Below, piece after piece: positions 32,650 through 43,036 of a stretch of DNA of 64,000 bases. The stretch is from Geminocystis sp. NIES-3708 (GTDB lineage: Bacteria > Cyanobacteriota > Cyanobacteriia > Cyanobacteriales > Cyanobacteriaceae). The translations under genes were made by a program, and so were the position numbers. The notes below the pieces were generated by a model, which saw only the letters and a list, made by a program, of their open reading frames with translations, ran no database searches and had not been told where the DNA came from. The stretch is taken from contig NZ_AP014815.1 in assembly GCF_001548095.1 (NCBI RefSeq), forward strand, positions 2,355,656 through 2,419,655, in the 5' to 3' direction. The first letter of the stretch is position 1. Each line of letters starts with the position of its first letter.

Positions 32650-33787
32650 TTTCTTTAAAAAGATCAGCTTTACACAAAAATTAAATATTTTATCTGTTTT
32701 TTTATTATTACTAATTATCGCTTATATTGTTAAGGGTTTTAGTTTTTTATTATCTCATGATCAAGGTGCAGGTGATTTATATTTTCGTTGGCAAGAACAA
32801 CAATATATTTATCATGGATATTATCCTTATTTTGCCAGAGAAGGTATGGATTTTGTTATCAAAGAAATTGGTGCAATCCAATCTGGAGGTTATCTTCCTT
32901 GGTCATTTTTTAGTGGATTTTTATTTTTTCCCCCTATTTCTTATCCTTTAACTCGTGTATATCATGTTTTTTTGAATCTTATTTCTTTAAGTATTTTAGG
33001 TTTATTTGCCTATAATTTAGGGAAAAATTATTACCGATCTTATAGTTTATTTGCTGTAGCTTCTGTTTTAGCTATCAGTGCTAATTCTTCAACATTAGGG
33101 GTAGGTCAATATGGTGTAATTATTAATGCTCTTTTGATTATTTTTTATATTTCATTGCAGAAAAATCAAAATAGTTTAGCAGGATTATTTTTAGGAATAG
33201 CTATGTTAAAACCAAATATTTCTGCTTTTTATTTTTTAATTCCTGTTACTCAAAAAAGATTGAAAACGATCATAGTTTTTTCACTTTATATTATTGTTGC
33301 CACTTTTTCTATTGTGAAAATTACCAATACAAATTTATTGTTAATATTAACGGATATTTATAAACAATCTAATTTTTTCACAGCACAAGGTAACTCTTTA
33401 GTTAATTTATTTTTACCCTTAGGAATATCCCCTAATAATGCCACGATTATTTTAGGAGTGTTGGGGATAATAATTTGTTTAACTGTTTTTTATTTATACC
33501 GCAATTATTCTTTATTAACTCTATTTGCGATCGCCTCTATCATGGGGAGAGTCTGTTTTTATCATCTAATTTATGATAATGTTATGATAGTTTTTTTGTT
33601 GTTAGCATTATTAGAATTAACTTTTAAAAATCCCGATAAATTAAATTTTATAGTGTTATTAATAGTCGGAATAACGTTATGGATTCCTGCAAAAGCTGTT
33701 AATTTATTTCCTTTTTATGAGTATAAGATACAGTTTATTATTTGGATTTTAGCGGGAGTTTATTTATTAATAGCTCAAAAAAAATGA
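32639..33787 (+). CDS. Polytopic membrane protein, GT87/DUF2029-like
   Basis: A 382-residue integral membrane protein with about ten hydrophobic helices. The first periplasmic loop after helix 1 carries DQGAGDLYFRWQEQQYIYHG, an Asp-rich stretch like those of GT-C polyprenyl-phosphate-sugar transferases (GT87/DUF2029), and later GVGQYGVIINALLI and AMLKPNISAFYF fit the same group. It overlaps the glycosyltransferase upstream by 11 bp, so both are made from one message; the soluble GT2 could make the lipid-linked donor or extend the same chain. Specific reaction not known. Confidence 0.72.
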   Translation: MLINFFKKISFTQKLNILSVFLLLLIIAYIVKGFSFLLSHDQGAGDLYFRWQEQQYIYHGYYPYFAREGMDFVIKEIGAIQSGGYLPWSFFSGFLFFPPISYPLTRVYHVFLNLISLSILGLFAYNLGKNYYRSYSLFAVASVLAISANSSTLGVGQYGVIINALLIIFYISLQKNQNSLAGLFLGIAMLKPNISAFYFLIPVTQKRLKTIIVFSLYIIVATFSIVKITNTNLLLILTDIYKQSNFFTAQGNSLVNLFLPLGISPNNATIILGVLGIIICLTVFYLYRNYSLLTLFAIASIMGRVCFYHLIYDNVMIVFLLLALLELTFKNPDKLNFIVLLIVGITLWIPAKAVNLFPFYEYKIQFIIWILAGVYLLIAQKK

Positions 33788-33820
33788 TAACAATAATTTA
33801 CTGATAAAGTTTTAATTGTG

Positions 33821-34771
33821 TTAAGAATATTGATCTCGATGAAATTCAAATTTTGATATTTTTGCCATGGCTTTTCCCACTCCAAAAATGTAACCAATAC
33901 CTTGCCCAATACTATCAATAATCAAGCCCAAAAAAAGAGTTAAAAATAGTTTTAAAGACCATAACTTTTGTAATTTACGCTCTTCTAATTGTCGATAAAT
34001 TCGCCATAAACGAACAAAAGGAATTAAAGGAGAAGCCATTGTATAAATTAACTTTTTACCCATATTCCAATTTTGATTGTTAACACGATCGCCAGCAAAT
34101 AATTTACCACAATAAAACTGCACTTGAATCCAAGTAAATAAATCACCAAAATTAGTATGAGAAGTTTTTGCCCTTGACTCTAAATAAAGTTGATAACCTT
34201 TACTTTGTATATCCCAATGTAATATAGTTTCGGTCTCCATCATTTCTGCTAATTTTTCTTCATAAGAAAGCAGAATATCTTTTTTATAGCTACTATTATG
34301 ACCTGGAAGAAAATTGACTATTCCCGAAGGTGTAAAATCTAACCAGGGTGCATAAGCAATTAACATATCTGCCCAACTTACGACATTATTGGGATTAGCA
34401 TTTCGTAATACGGGGCCGACTACTGCCCAAGGTTGTTTATGGGCTTCAATGAGATATTCTGCCCAATCAGCATCAGGAAAACAATGATCTTCCGCTAAGG
34501 CAACAATAGGGGCTTGGGAATGGCGAATACCCTCTGTGTATGCAAAAGCAATAGATTTTATTTTACCTATGCCAATAGCTTCGATCGCAAAAAAATCATC
34601 AATTTCTTTTATATGCGGTGTTATTTCAGAAGCCGAAGGTGCAACAATGATAATTTCTAAATTCTTTTTGACAGTTTGTTGACGTAAATAATCAAGGGTT
34701 TTCGCTATAGTATGATACTTATCTGGAGTTGGTAAAATAACCGACATTTTTGGAACTATTAAAGAAGGCAT
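33821..34771 (-). CDS. Family 2 glycosyltransferase
   Basis: A 316-residue GT-A protein. It begins with KMSVILPTPDKYHTIAKTLDYL and has a metal-binding-type region ALAEDHCFPDADWAEYLIEA where the DXD is replaced by AEDHC, and a C-terminal membrane-proximal amphipathic or hydrophobic helix (LFLTLFLGLIIDSIGQGIGY). The gene runs against its neighbours, with a 33-bp gap to the upstream convergent membrane-protein gene. Cyanobacterial homologues occur in exopolysaccharide regions. Substrate unknown. Confidence 0.8.
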   Translation of the reverse strand: MPSLIVPKMSVILPTPDKYHTIAKTLDYLRQQTVKKNLEIIIVAPSASEITPHIKEIDDFFAIEAIGIGKIKSIAFAYTEGIRHSQAPIVALAEDHCFPDADWAEYLIEAHKQPWAVVGPVLRNANPNNVVSWADMLIAYAPWLDFTPSGIVNFLPGHNSSYKKDILLSYEEKLAEMMETETILHWDIQSKGYQLYLESRAKTSHTNFGDLFTWIQVQFYCGKLFAGDRVNNQNWNMGKKLIYTMASPLIPFVRLWRIYRQLEERKLQKLWSLKLFLTLFLGLIIDSIGQGIGYIFGVGKAMAKISKFEFHRDQYS

Positions 34772-34885
34772 AAATATACAAATTGGATTTGAGTTTTAAC
34801 CCACGTTAATGATAATAAGAGAGTCAGAATTTTCAATTCAGTCTTGATCAGAAATGGGAATAAATGAATATCATAATCGCAATTT

Positions 34886-36115
34886 ATGGAAAATTTAGAG
34901 ATTTCTGTTATCATCAAAATTCTTGGATCTGAAACCCCGTCTTTCTAGGACGGCTTTATATTTAGTGGTTTTAGGTTAAAATCAAGGTAGCCACTAAGAC
35001 CTTAATTGTACAGTGCAACTCCCAGTCGTGGGACACCTGTTGAAAAGATGAGTTACCGAAATGGTACTCGGTGCAATACACTACAGACTCAGCCCCCACA
35101 AGCAAAGATATTAAGGGAGTGAAAAGCATAAACCTAAAAGTAAACTGAAGGCATTAGCCAACAGTGTACAGGCAATTGACACCGCCTTTTGAACTGCTTT
35201 TTGGATTAGTGTTTTGGCACTTTGAACAAATGTAGTTGTTCGAGCAATGACTAGCATTGTGTTAGTTATCTCTTCTAAAGAATCCTCGTGGCTTTAGCCC
35301 GATGGAGTGTCAATCCTACCTATAATCGACCACAACAATTATTTAATTGTTTAAAAGCCTTAAGTCAAATACTACACCCTTCTTTTGAGGTAATTATTAT
35401 TGATGATGGTAGTGTAAACTCGATCGAACATATTATTGTAAATTTTGAGTTTCAACTAAACATCAAATTAATTACACAGAAAAATCAGGGGGCGGCATCC
35501 GCTCGTAATACGGGAGCAAAAGTCGCTCAAGGTGAATATCTTGCTTTTACCGATGATGATTGTTTACCCACAGCAACTTGGCTTACATCTCTAGTAGAAG
35601 TTTTGAGATTATATCCTCATTGTTTAGTAGGAGGTAAAACAGAAAATGCTTTATTTGATAATCCTTATTCTGTAACATCTTAAGCTATTATTGATGTAGT
35701 TTATAGTTACTATCATCAACTTGGGAAAACACTACGTTTTTTTGCTTCCAATAATTTTGCTCTTTCTCGTTTTGATTTTTTAGATTTAGGAGGATTTAAT
35801 GAGAGTTTTTACACTTCGGAAGATCAGGAATTTTGCGATCGCTGGTTGCAAAAAGGATTTGATTTAAAATATGTACCATCTACCTTAGTTTACCATGACC
35901 ATTACTTAACACTAGATAGTTTTTGGCGACAACATTTTAATTATGGTAGAGGAGCATTTAGATTTTATCAAAGTAGAGTTGAACGAGGTTTGCACGGTTT
36001 AAAAATTGAACCACAATTTTATCAAAAGCTGATAACTTATTCCTTTTACCTTGAGTTTTTCACTGCAATTCTCCTTAAAATATTGGTTAATTCTTTTCAT
36101 CGCTCAACTAGCTAA
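34886..36115 (+). pseudogene. Family 2 glycosyltransferase broken by an insertion and a nonsense codon
   Basis: The gene starts at ATG 34886 and reads MENLEISVI up to 34914. Then a 399-bp element (34915-35313) intervenes, and the frame resumes at 35314 with the codon completing Ile10 followed by PTYNRPQQLFNCLKAL. Joining the flanks gives ISVIIPTYNRP, the exact GT2 start motif. Domain text continues (IIIDDGSVNSIEHI, ASARNTGAKVAQGEYLAFTDDDCLP) to a TAA at 35681-35683, which sits in the middle of the domain; the frame is open beyond it for another 143 codons (SNNFALSRFDF, EDQEFCDRW). A CAA-to-TAA change is the likely cause. The protein cannot be made in full. Confidence 0.9.
34915..35313 (+). 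mobile_element. Non-coding 399-bp insertion with IS200/IS605-like ends
   Basis: Bounds come from the interrupted gene: removal of exactly 399 bp rejoins codons 10 and 11. The right end reads GGAGTGTCAA, ending in TCAA as do IS200/IS605-type elements, after an imperfect hairpin around GGCTTTAGCC (35284-35305). Near the left end is CCGTCTTTCTAGGACGG (34937-34953). Further inverted repeats are TTAGTGG/CCACTAA (34962/34991) and CCCA-GTCG-TGGG (35021-35032). There is no target duplication and no transposase or TnpB frame. It is therefore a non-autonomous derivative, and its strongly folded sequence may encode an RNA such as an omega-like RNA (inference). Confidence 0.75.
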
Positions 36116-36156
36116 CTGACTGGGTTTTTACTGGGAAAAAACAATCTAACTGAAAA

Positions 36157-37710
36157 ATGATTATTAACGGACAAAATATTCCACAAGAAGAAATCTTAAA
36201 AGCCGATATTTGTATTGTTGGTGCCGGGGCGGCAGGATTGACTTTAGCTCGACAATTTAATAATACTTCAGTTTCAGTTTTACTTTTAGAGAGTGGTGGT
36301 TTAAAAAATGATCTCATGACTCAATCTTTGGCAGATGGTACAAGTGATGGCGAAATCTACCCTTTTAAAGAATCTCGCTTTCGTTGTTTCGGAGGTTCAA
36401 CTACCCGTTGGAGTGGTATATGTATTCCTTTAGATGAGGGAGATTTTGAACACAAATCATGGTTGACTTATAGCGGTTGGCCTTTTTCTAAGTCCGAACT
36501 TTTACCTTATTATCAAAAAGCTGAAGAAATTTTCGGATTGCCACAAAAAACTTTGAATCTCAGCGATAAATCACCTTTTCATCAATCTCCCTTAAAAACG
36601 AAAATATTAAAATATAGTAATCCCCTTGATTTAGGCAAAAAATATAAGCAGGAAATAATTGAGTCCAAAAATATTAGTCTGATTATTCATAGCAATGTTA
36701 TTGAGTTAATTCCCCATCAGGAAGGGAGATTAATAGAATCTTTAAAGGTGCAAGGAAGTGACGGTAATGGTTTTATCGTTAAAGCTCGTACAGTTATCTT
36801 ATCTACAGGGGGGATGGAAAATGCACGACTTTTATTAGCCTCGAATAGTTATTTTCCTCAAGGTTTAGGCAATCATAATGATTTAGTAGGGCGCTTTTTC
36901 ATGGAACATTATTTCAAAGTTGCGGGGATTTTGCCGATTAATCAAAAATCAGAATTTATCACATCTTTTACTCATCGTTACCCTTTTGGGAATACCTATG
37001 CTCAAGATGTTTTCGGTTTAAGTGATGATTTGCGAGATAGAGAACAACTTTTAAATATTCACTGGCGTATTTGTCGTTACAATCTTTTAGAAGACACTCA
37101 AACTGTTATCACGGCTAAAAAGTTAGCAAAACAATTTTCTCAAGGTGATTTTTCCCAAATGATTCAGCAGTGGCAATTACTATGGCAAGGTGACTTGACT
37201 GTCATACCTCGTTATCTGTGGTGGCATTTTTACAATAGACTCAATCCCTCCGCTCATTTTGATCATATTCGCTTTGTTGGTTTAGTAGAACAAGAGCCAG
37301 ATTTTCACAATCGTATTACTTTATCGTCAAAATGCGATTTTTTAGGACAACCTTTAGTTAATCTTACTTTGAATTTTAGTCAAAAAATGTGGGAAAGTGT
37401 CGATCGATCTATGTCTTGTCTCAGTAAAATTTTATCAGAAAGGGGTTTTGGTCAGTTAGAATATGATTGCGATCGCCTACAACATCTAACTTTCTATGAT
37501 AAAGTTGGTTATCATCCCATGGGTACTACTAGAATGCACCCCAATCCTCGTTATGGAGTAGTTGATGCCAACGGTAAAGTACATGATGTCGATAACTTAT
37601 ACATTGCAGGAAGTTCTATTTTTCCAACAGGAGGGGCGGCAAATCCTACTTTTACGATCGTTGCTTTAGCTTTACGTTTAGCCGATCATCTTTTTCAAAT
37701 TAATCAATAA
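36157..37710 (+). CDS. GMC-family FAD-dependent oxidoreductase
   Basis: A 517-residue flavoprotein. The FAD dinucleotide motif GAGAAG is at residues 22-27 in ICIVGAGAAGLTLARQF, and the second FAD contact FGGSTTRWSG (about 88-97) and the GMC C-terminal block HPMGTTRMHPNP (about 455-466) with SSIFPTGGAANPTFT complete the fold. The active-site pair would be near the HPMG histidine and the following Asn/His. It may oxidise a sugar or alcohol in polysaccharide tailoring. It starts 41 bp after the broken glycosyltransferase and is followed by the FemAB-like gene after 11 bp. Confidence 0.9.
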   Translation: MIINGQNIPQEEILKADICIVGAGAAGLTLARQFNNTSVSVLLLESGGLKNDLMTQSLADGTSDGEIYPFKESRFRCFGGSTTRWSGICIPLDEGDFEHKSWLTYSGWPFSKSELLPYYQKAEEIFGLPQKTLNLSDKSPFHQSPLKTKILKYSNPLDLGKKYKQEIIESKNISLIIHSNVIELIPHQEGRLIESLKVQGSDGNGFIVKARTVILSTGGMENARLLLASNSYFPQGLGNHNDLVGRFFMEHYFKVAGILPINQKSEFITSFTHRYPFGNTYAQDVFGLSDDLRDREQLLNIHWRICRYNLLEDTQTVITAKKLAKQFSQGDFSQMIQQWQLLWQGDLTVIPRYLWWHFYNRLNPSAHFDHIRFVGLVEQEPDFHNRITLSSKCDFLGQPLVNLTLNFSQKMWESVDRSMSCLSKILSERGFGQLEYDCDRLQHLTFYDKVGYHPMGTTRMHPNPRYGVVDANGKVHDVDNLYIAGSSIFPTGGAANPTFTIVALALRLADHLFQINQ

Positions 37711-37721
37711 CAATACTAATT

Positions 37722-38738
37722 TTGACATTTATGACTCAACAATTAACCACAAGGTTTTTATCAGAAAATGAATATGAAAAATGGACAAAATTTGTTTGTG
37801 AATCTCCCACAGGAAGTGTTTATAGTTTACCTGAATATTTAGAAATTTTATGTACAGTAACAGGAGATCGTTTCAGGATTTTAGCAGTATTTCAAGGTAA
37901 TGAATTAGTGGGGGGTATTGCCCTTTATGAAACGTGGAAATTCTTTTCATTGGTTGCCGTAGCTTGTCCTCGACTACTTTTATCTTACCATAGTCCAGTT
38001 TTACGAGCTTATGAAAGTAATTATCCCAGTCATATAAGAAGTAAATATACCGCTATTTTACGAGCTTTAATTGATAAATTATCAACCCTTCCTTATGTAT
38101 ATTTAAACCTAACTATTTTTTATTTAATTAACGATATGAGGCTTTTTCTGGAAGTAGGTTGGGAAGTTTCGCCCGTTTATGGTTATATGGTATCTCTAAA
38201 AGATACTCAACAAATTTGGCAAAAAATGGAGCAAAATTTTCGTCGTTTAGTTAACAGAGGAATTAAAAATGGTTTCGTTTTTACTGAAGATGATGATTTT
38301 GATAGTTTTTATAAATGGCATTTAGAAGCATCTCAAAGAAAAAATTTTTCGTTGTATCTTCCTGAAGATAAATATCGACAATATTTTGAACTTTTGCGAG
38401 AAAAAAATCTTTGCAAACTTCACCAAGTACGTTTAGATAATGGTAAATCGATCGGTGCATTTTTAATTTTAACAAGTTCTCATCCCGTTAGTCATACAGT
38501 TTGTACTGGTAGTGATGTTAATTACCTAAATCTTGGTAGTATTCCTTTTTTACGTTGGAAATCCTTTGAAAGATTAGCCGAACTTGGCTATGAAAGTAAT
38601 AATTTAACAGGGGCTTCTTTGAATCAAGTTAAAGATTTTAAAAATCAAATAGGAGGAGAATTAATTACTAACTGGATAGTTATTAAACCGCCCCATTTTA
38701 GTTATCGTATATATCAAAAATTGACTTTTAAAGATTAA
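37722..38738 (+). CDS. FemAB/GNAT-like acyltransferase
   Basis: A 338-residue protein with two GNAT-like halves of the FemAB or Acetyltransf_6 type. The first half has GSVYSLPEYLEIL and GIALYETWKFFS; the second starts near residue 160 with EQNFRRLVNRGIKNGFVFTE and includes LDNGKSIGAFLILTSSHPV and NNLTGASLNQVKDFKNQIGG, the last being a clear FemAB signature. Such proteins add amino acids or acyl groups to peptidoglycan or polysaccharide and are frequent in exopolysaccharide clusters. The donor is not known. It lies 11 bp after the GMC gene and 22 bp before the sulfotransferase, likely one operon. Confidence 0.82.
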   Translation: MTFMTQQLTTRFLSENEYEKWTKFVCESPTGSVYSLPEYLEILCTVTGDRFRILAVFQGNELVGGIALYETWKFFSLVAVACPRLLLSYHSPVLRAYESNYPSHIRSKYTAILRALIDKLSTLPYVYLNLTIFYLINDMRLFLEVGWEVSPVYGYMVSLKDTQQIWQKMEQNFRRLVNRGIKNGFVFTEDDDFDSFYKWHLEASQRKNFSLYLPEDKYRQYFELLREKNLCKLHQVRLDNGKSIGAFLILTSSHPVSHTVCTGSDVNYLNLGSIPFLRWKSFERLAELGYESNNLTGASLNQVKDFKNQIGGELITNWIVIKPPHFSYRIYQKLTFKD

Positions 38739-38760
38739 TATACATAAACACTAAGTACAA

Positions 38761-39651
38761 ATGATGAAATTAATTAATAATTTATTCATACCTAAAAAAC
38801 AATCAGGAAATCTTCCCAATTTTATTATTATTGGTGCTATGAAATGTGGAACTACCAGTTTGCATTATTATCTTAATTGTCATCCCGAAATTTCTATGTC
38901 AAGGGAAAAAGAATTAAACTTTTTCATTTATGAAAGAAATTGGAATAAGGGAATTCAGTGGTATCAATCTCAATTTCAGGGTAATGGTAAAATTTATGGA
39001 GAAGCATCCCCTAATTACACTTATTTTCCCAAATGGTCAGAAACAGCAAAATTGATGTATCAAACTGTGCCCCATGCTAAACTTATTTATTTAGTTAGAG
39101 ATCCTATTGAAAGATTAATTTCTCATTATATTCATCACTATGCGGATAGAATAGAAAATCACTCCCTCACGGATGCTTTAGCCAATTGTCAAGAAAATGG
39201 TTATCGTTATTATCTGTCTTGTAGTCGTTATTATTTTCAATTAGAACAATATTTAAAATATTTTTCCCCTTCTAATATTCTGATTATTACCACAGAAGAA
39301 TTATCCCAATTTCCTCAAAAAACTCTCCAAACTATTTTTAAATTTTTAGAAGTATCCGAGAATTTTCAAATGATAAACTATAAGAGAAAACTTCATCGCT
39401 CTATTTATAAACGAAGAAGAACAGATTTGGGAAATACCATTAGTAAACTCCCTTTAATAAATAATATTGATACTCTATCTCCTCCTTTAAGACATTATAT
39501 TAAGAAAATAGTTTATTTTCCTTTTTCTCAAGGAATTAGCAAACCTATACTAGAAAAAGATTTGAAAAATCAATTAATTCAATATTTTAAAACGGATGTT
39601 CATAAATTACGAAAATTTACAGACAAAGATTTTCAGGAATGGTGTGTTTAA
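38761..39651 (+). CDS. Sulfotransferase family protein
   Basis: A 296-residue PAPS-dependent sulfotransferase. The 5'-phosphosulfate loop is IIGAMKCGTTSLHYYL (residues 23-38, K28 and the following Thr-Ser), and the 3'-phosphate motif is VRDPIERLISHY at 112-123 with R113 and S121. A histidine in NFFIYERNW region likely serves as base. It transfers sulfate to a hydroxyl, probably of a secreted sugar chain. It is in a run of same-strand genes with GMC, FemAB-like protein and a second sulfotransferase, which points to sulfation of the polysaccharide made here. Confidence 0.88.
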   Translation: MMKLINNLFIPKKQSGNLPNFIIIGAMKCGTTSLHYYLNCHPEISMSREKELNFFIYERNWNKGIQWYQSQFQGNGKIYGEASPNYTYFPKWSETAKLMYQTVPHAKLIYLVRDPIERLISHYIHHYADRIENHSLTDALANCQENGYRYYLSCSRYYFQLEQYLKYFSPSNILIITTEELSQFPQKTLQTIFKFLEVSENFQMINYKRKLHRSIYKRRRTDLGNTISKLPLINNIDTLSPPLRHYIKKIVYFPFSQGISKPILEKDLKNQLIQYFKTDVHKLRKFTDKDFQEWCV

Positions 39652-39690
39652 TAAAAAAATTTTCTTTAAAACTTAAAGTACAGGAAAAAT

Positions 39691-40557
39691 ATGAAAAAAA
39701 CTATAAAAAATGATTCATTATTAAAGAATTTAACTAAACTTTGGGATGCTCTGCTATTATATTTTCCTTCGGCTTATGGAGGTTGGGAAAATAGGCAACT
39801 TTGGCAAAATATTAATACCTACTGTTTATTTATTGGTTATTCCAGAAGTGGACATAGTTTAATTGGAGCATTATTAAACGCTCATCCAAATATTGTTATT
39901 GCCCATGAATTGAATGATTTAAAATATACTTATTTGGGATTTAGACGTTGGCAACTTTATCATCTTTTACTCGACAAAGCCAAATTAGGAGTAAACCCAA
40001 ATGACAAATCAGGTGGATATAATTATGATGTTCCTAATCAATGGCAAGGAAAATTTACACAGATACTGGTAATTGGTGACAAAAAAGGAGAAGGGACAAC
40101 TTTAAAAATTGAAGATAGCCCTCTTTTTTTACAGCGTTTAAGGAAGATTATTAATGTCAAAATAAAGTTTATTCATATTATTAGAAATCCTTATGATAAT
40201 ATTACCACAATGTCAAAAAAAAATTTAAAATTAGATTTTCATTTGTCAAAAAGTATTGAATACTATTTTTTTCTATGTAATATTGTTAATGAGTTTAAAA
40301 AAACTCTTAAATCCGATGAAATATATGAATTAAAATATGAGTTATTTATTGAAAATCCTAAAGTCTATCTTGAAGAAATTTGTAATTTTTTAGGGGTTAG
40401 TACTACAAAAAGCTATCTGGAAGATTGTGCCAACATTGTCTATAAATTTCCAAATAAAAGTCGTTACAGTATTGTTTGGACATCAGAATTAATTGAGGAA
40501 GTTCAAAATAGAATTAATCATTATTCATTTTTACACGGTTATAACTATAATGATTAA
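39691..40557 (+). CDS. Sulfotransferase-like protein
   Basis: A 288-residue protein. The phosphate-binding loop SRSGHSLIGALLNAHPNI (residues 51-68) and HIIRNPYDNITTMSKKNL (3'-phosphate motif) show a sulfotransferase fold, with SRSGHS in place of the more usual KTGTTS. It follows the first sulfotransferase by 39 bp and the broken flippase gene begins 73 bp later. Either a second sulfation site or a different acceptor is likely. Start ATG 39691 follows AGGAAA. Confidence 0.8.
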   Translation: MKKTIKNDSLLKNLTKLWDALLLYFPSAYGGWENRQLWQNINTYCLFIGYSRSGHSLIGALLNAHPNIVIAHELNDLKYTYLGFRRWQLYHLLLDKAKLGVNPNDKSGGYNYDVPNQWQGKFTQILVIGDKKGEGTTLKIEDSPLFLQRLRKIINVKIKFIHIIRNPYDNITTMSKKNLKLDFHLSKSIEYYFFLCNIVNEFKKTLKSDEIYELKYELFIENPKVYLEEICNFLGVSTTKSYLEDCANIVYKFPNKSRYSIVWTSELIEEVQNRINHYSFLHGYNYND

Positions 40558-40630
40558 ATAAATCAGTAATTTAGATTAAGTCAAAAATCTTCACAAAATT
40601 TGCTTAAATGGCATTTTAGCCTAAGAAACA

Positions 40631-42055
40631 ATGAGTATAAAACAAAAAACCATTGAAGGGTTTTTGTGGTCAATCATTCAACATTGGGGCAGTCAAGCAG
40701 GTTCATTTATTGTTTTTTTAATTTTAGCCCGTTTACTAACTCCTCAAGATTTTGGATTATTAAGTTTAGCTAATATCTTTTTAGCTTTTATGAATATTTT
40801 TCTTAAACAAGGATTTACTTCAGCTTTAATTCAAAGAGAAAAATTAGAATCCGAACACTTAGATACTGCTTTTTGCACTCAATTAATAGTCGGAATATTA
40901 TTAACTTTTATTAGTTTTTTAATAGCTGAAAATATTGCCACACTTTTTCATCAACCTCGATTAACTTTTATTATTCAATGTTTCTCTTTTTTGTTTATTA
41001 TTAATTCTTTTGGTCATGTATTTCAAGCAGTTTTAAAAAAAGAGTTACACTTCAAAATTTTAGCAGTTCGATCGTTAATAGCAATTATTATTAGTGGATT
41101 TTTAGCGATTATTTTTGCATTTTTAGGTTTCGGAGTTTGGAGTTTAGTAATTCAACAATTCATTTATGAATCTGTGCTGGTTATTATAATGTGGAGAGCG
41201 ATTAATTGGAGACCAAAATTAAGATTTTCTTATACACATTTTCAAGATCTATTAAATTTTAGTATTTATGTTTTTTTAAATCAATTTTTAATGTTTTTTT
41301 ACAGAAAGTCAGATAATTTACTTATCGGTTATTTTTTAGGTGAGATTGCTTTAGGATATTATACGATCGCCTATAGAATTTTAGAAATAATGACTCAATT
41401 ATTAATAGGGGTAATCAATCAAGTAGCTTTTCCTGCTTTTTCAAAAATACAAACAGATATAACTGTTTTTCGGCAAACATTTTTACAAGCAATACGATTT
41501 ACCAGTTTAATTGCATTTCCCGTATTTTTGGGTTTATTACCCTTAACACCAGAGATAATTATTACTTTATTTGGGGAATAATGAATACCATCAATCTCTG
41601 TATTACAAGTATTAATTTTTTTAGAAATATTATCTTCTTTTTCTTCTTGTATGTTTGCAGTATTTTTAGCTTTAGAAAAACCTTATTTACAATTTTATTT
41701 GACTTTAATAACTATTATCCTTAGTGTTAGTTTTGCTTGTTTTCTCATCAAATGGGGAATTACTGCCGTTGCTTTCGCTTTTGTTTTCAGTAGTTACTTA
41801 ATTTTTCCCTTTAGTTTATGGATGTTAACTAAGTTAATGTCTATTTCTCTAAAGCAATATTTACAACAATTTATTACTCCTTTAATAAGTTTTGTTTTGT
41901 TATTATGATGTTTACTATTTTATCGGTTAAATACTTTTTTGCTATGTATTTCAACACAATAATTTTATTGATTACCTGTACAATAAATAGTCGCTTCATT
42001 AATTTACATGATAAGTATTTTACAAATTAAGGCAATATCGTTTAAACAAAACTAA
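40631..42055 (+). pseudogene. Wzx-type polysaccharide flippase, copy 1 (broken)
   Basis: A PST/MATE-like flippase gene of about 470 codons. The first 316 codons are open (MSIKQKTIEGFLWSIIQHWG, RLLTPQDFGLLSLANIFLA), then two adjacent stops TAA TGA at 41579-41584 replace Gln-Trp of the homologous copy at 53988. The frame continues in the same phase to 41906, where a 5-base insertion relative to copy 2 shifts it, and a 4-base insertion near 41980 restores it before the TAA at 42053. DNA identity to copy 2 is high and continuous. Its product would have moved lipid-linked oligosaccharides across the membrane. Confidence 0.9.
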
Positions 42056-42188
42056 TAAGTAAGTGAGTAACATTAATCGATGCCTTTTATTTTTCTCAAA
42101 GCTATGTTAACAAGGGTTTTAAATCGATTAACTCTATACAATTAATTTTGCATAAGTACTTAAATAATTATTGAGTAATAAAACTTAC

Positions 42189-43036
42189 TTAATTTTTCTT
42201 AAATAAATTTAAAACTTTTTTAAAATTATTTTTAACTTTATTTATTAATGATAATTTTTCTGGTAATATACTACTCATTTCATTATTATTGAAAGAAAAA
42301 TTAGATATTAATTCAGATAAGTCTTGCTTATTATTTGTAGCTACAATTCCTTTATAATATCCATTTGCATATTCAATTAGTTCCACACTTTGAAAATATT
42401 TGTTAAACATCTCGATCATTATTTCAACTTGAGAAACAAGCATGTTATCATGTCTTTTTCCACTAGGTTCTACCCAAGACCACATAAACGCAGTTGCTAA
42501 TATTTGACCACCATATACAGGAGCATTGTCTGTAATAATAAAAGGAAATTCTATGTCATTATATTGTGTTCCATTAACTAAATTTTTAAATTCAGCAATG
42601 GGAATAAAAAAAATGCCATCATCAGATAACCAATAAGATACATTACTAATAAATTGTTTCATTTCAGATAAAGAATTTACAAATGTATAAGCCCATCACA
42701 TTGAGGAAATGACATCCCATTCTTTTTCTTTAAAAAGAGTTCTATTTCGGTAATCCCCTTGAATTAATTTAATATCAGATTTTTTTTCTGGCAATTTGCA
42801 ACATTGAGGGTGATAAATCTAATCCCGTTCTTTCAATATCAGGAGAACAACTGAGAACATAACCAGTTCCACAGGCAACATCTAACCATCTAACATTTTT
42901 TTTCTATGATTTAATATTTTGCTGAGTATTTCCAGTTCACATTTAGTTTTTACTTAAGATTCAATATCCGTAAGAAAAGTTTGATTATTTGGGCATAGGC
43001 ATCGTCATAAGTCTCCAAAATTTGCTTAATTTCCAT
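42189..43036 (-). pseudogene. SAM-dependent methyltransferase, degraded
   Basis: Starting at ATG 43036 (MEIKQILETYDDAYAQ) the sequence can be followed through several frame changes: EILSKILNH, then WLDVACGTGYVLSCSPDIER (SAM motif I) and LDLSPSMLQIARKK, a shift in an A-run, then DIKLIQGDYRNRT and EWDVISSM, a TGA at 42696-42698 in place of Trp, and a remaining open stretch of 157 codons from 42662. At least two frameshifts and two stop codons make it a pseudogene. It is a class I methyltransferase of the glycan-modifying type. A short remnant of a related start lies near 50530-50570. Confidence 0.88.
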
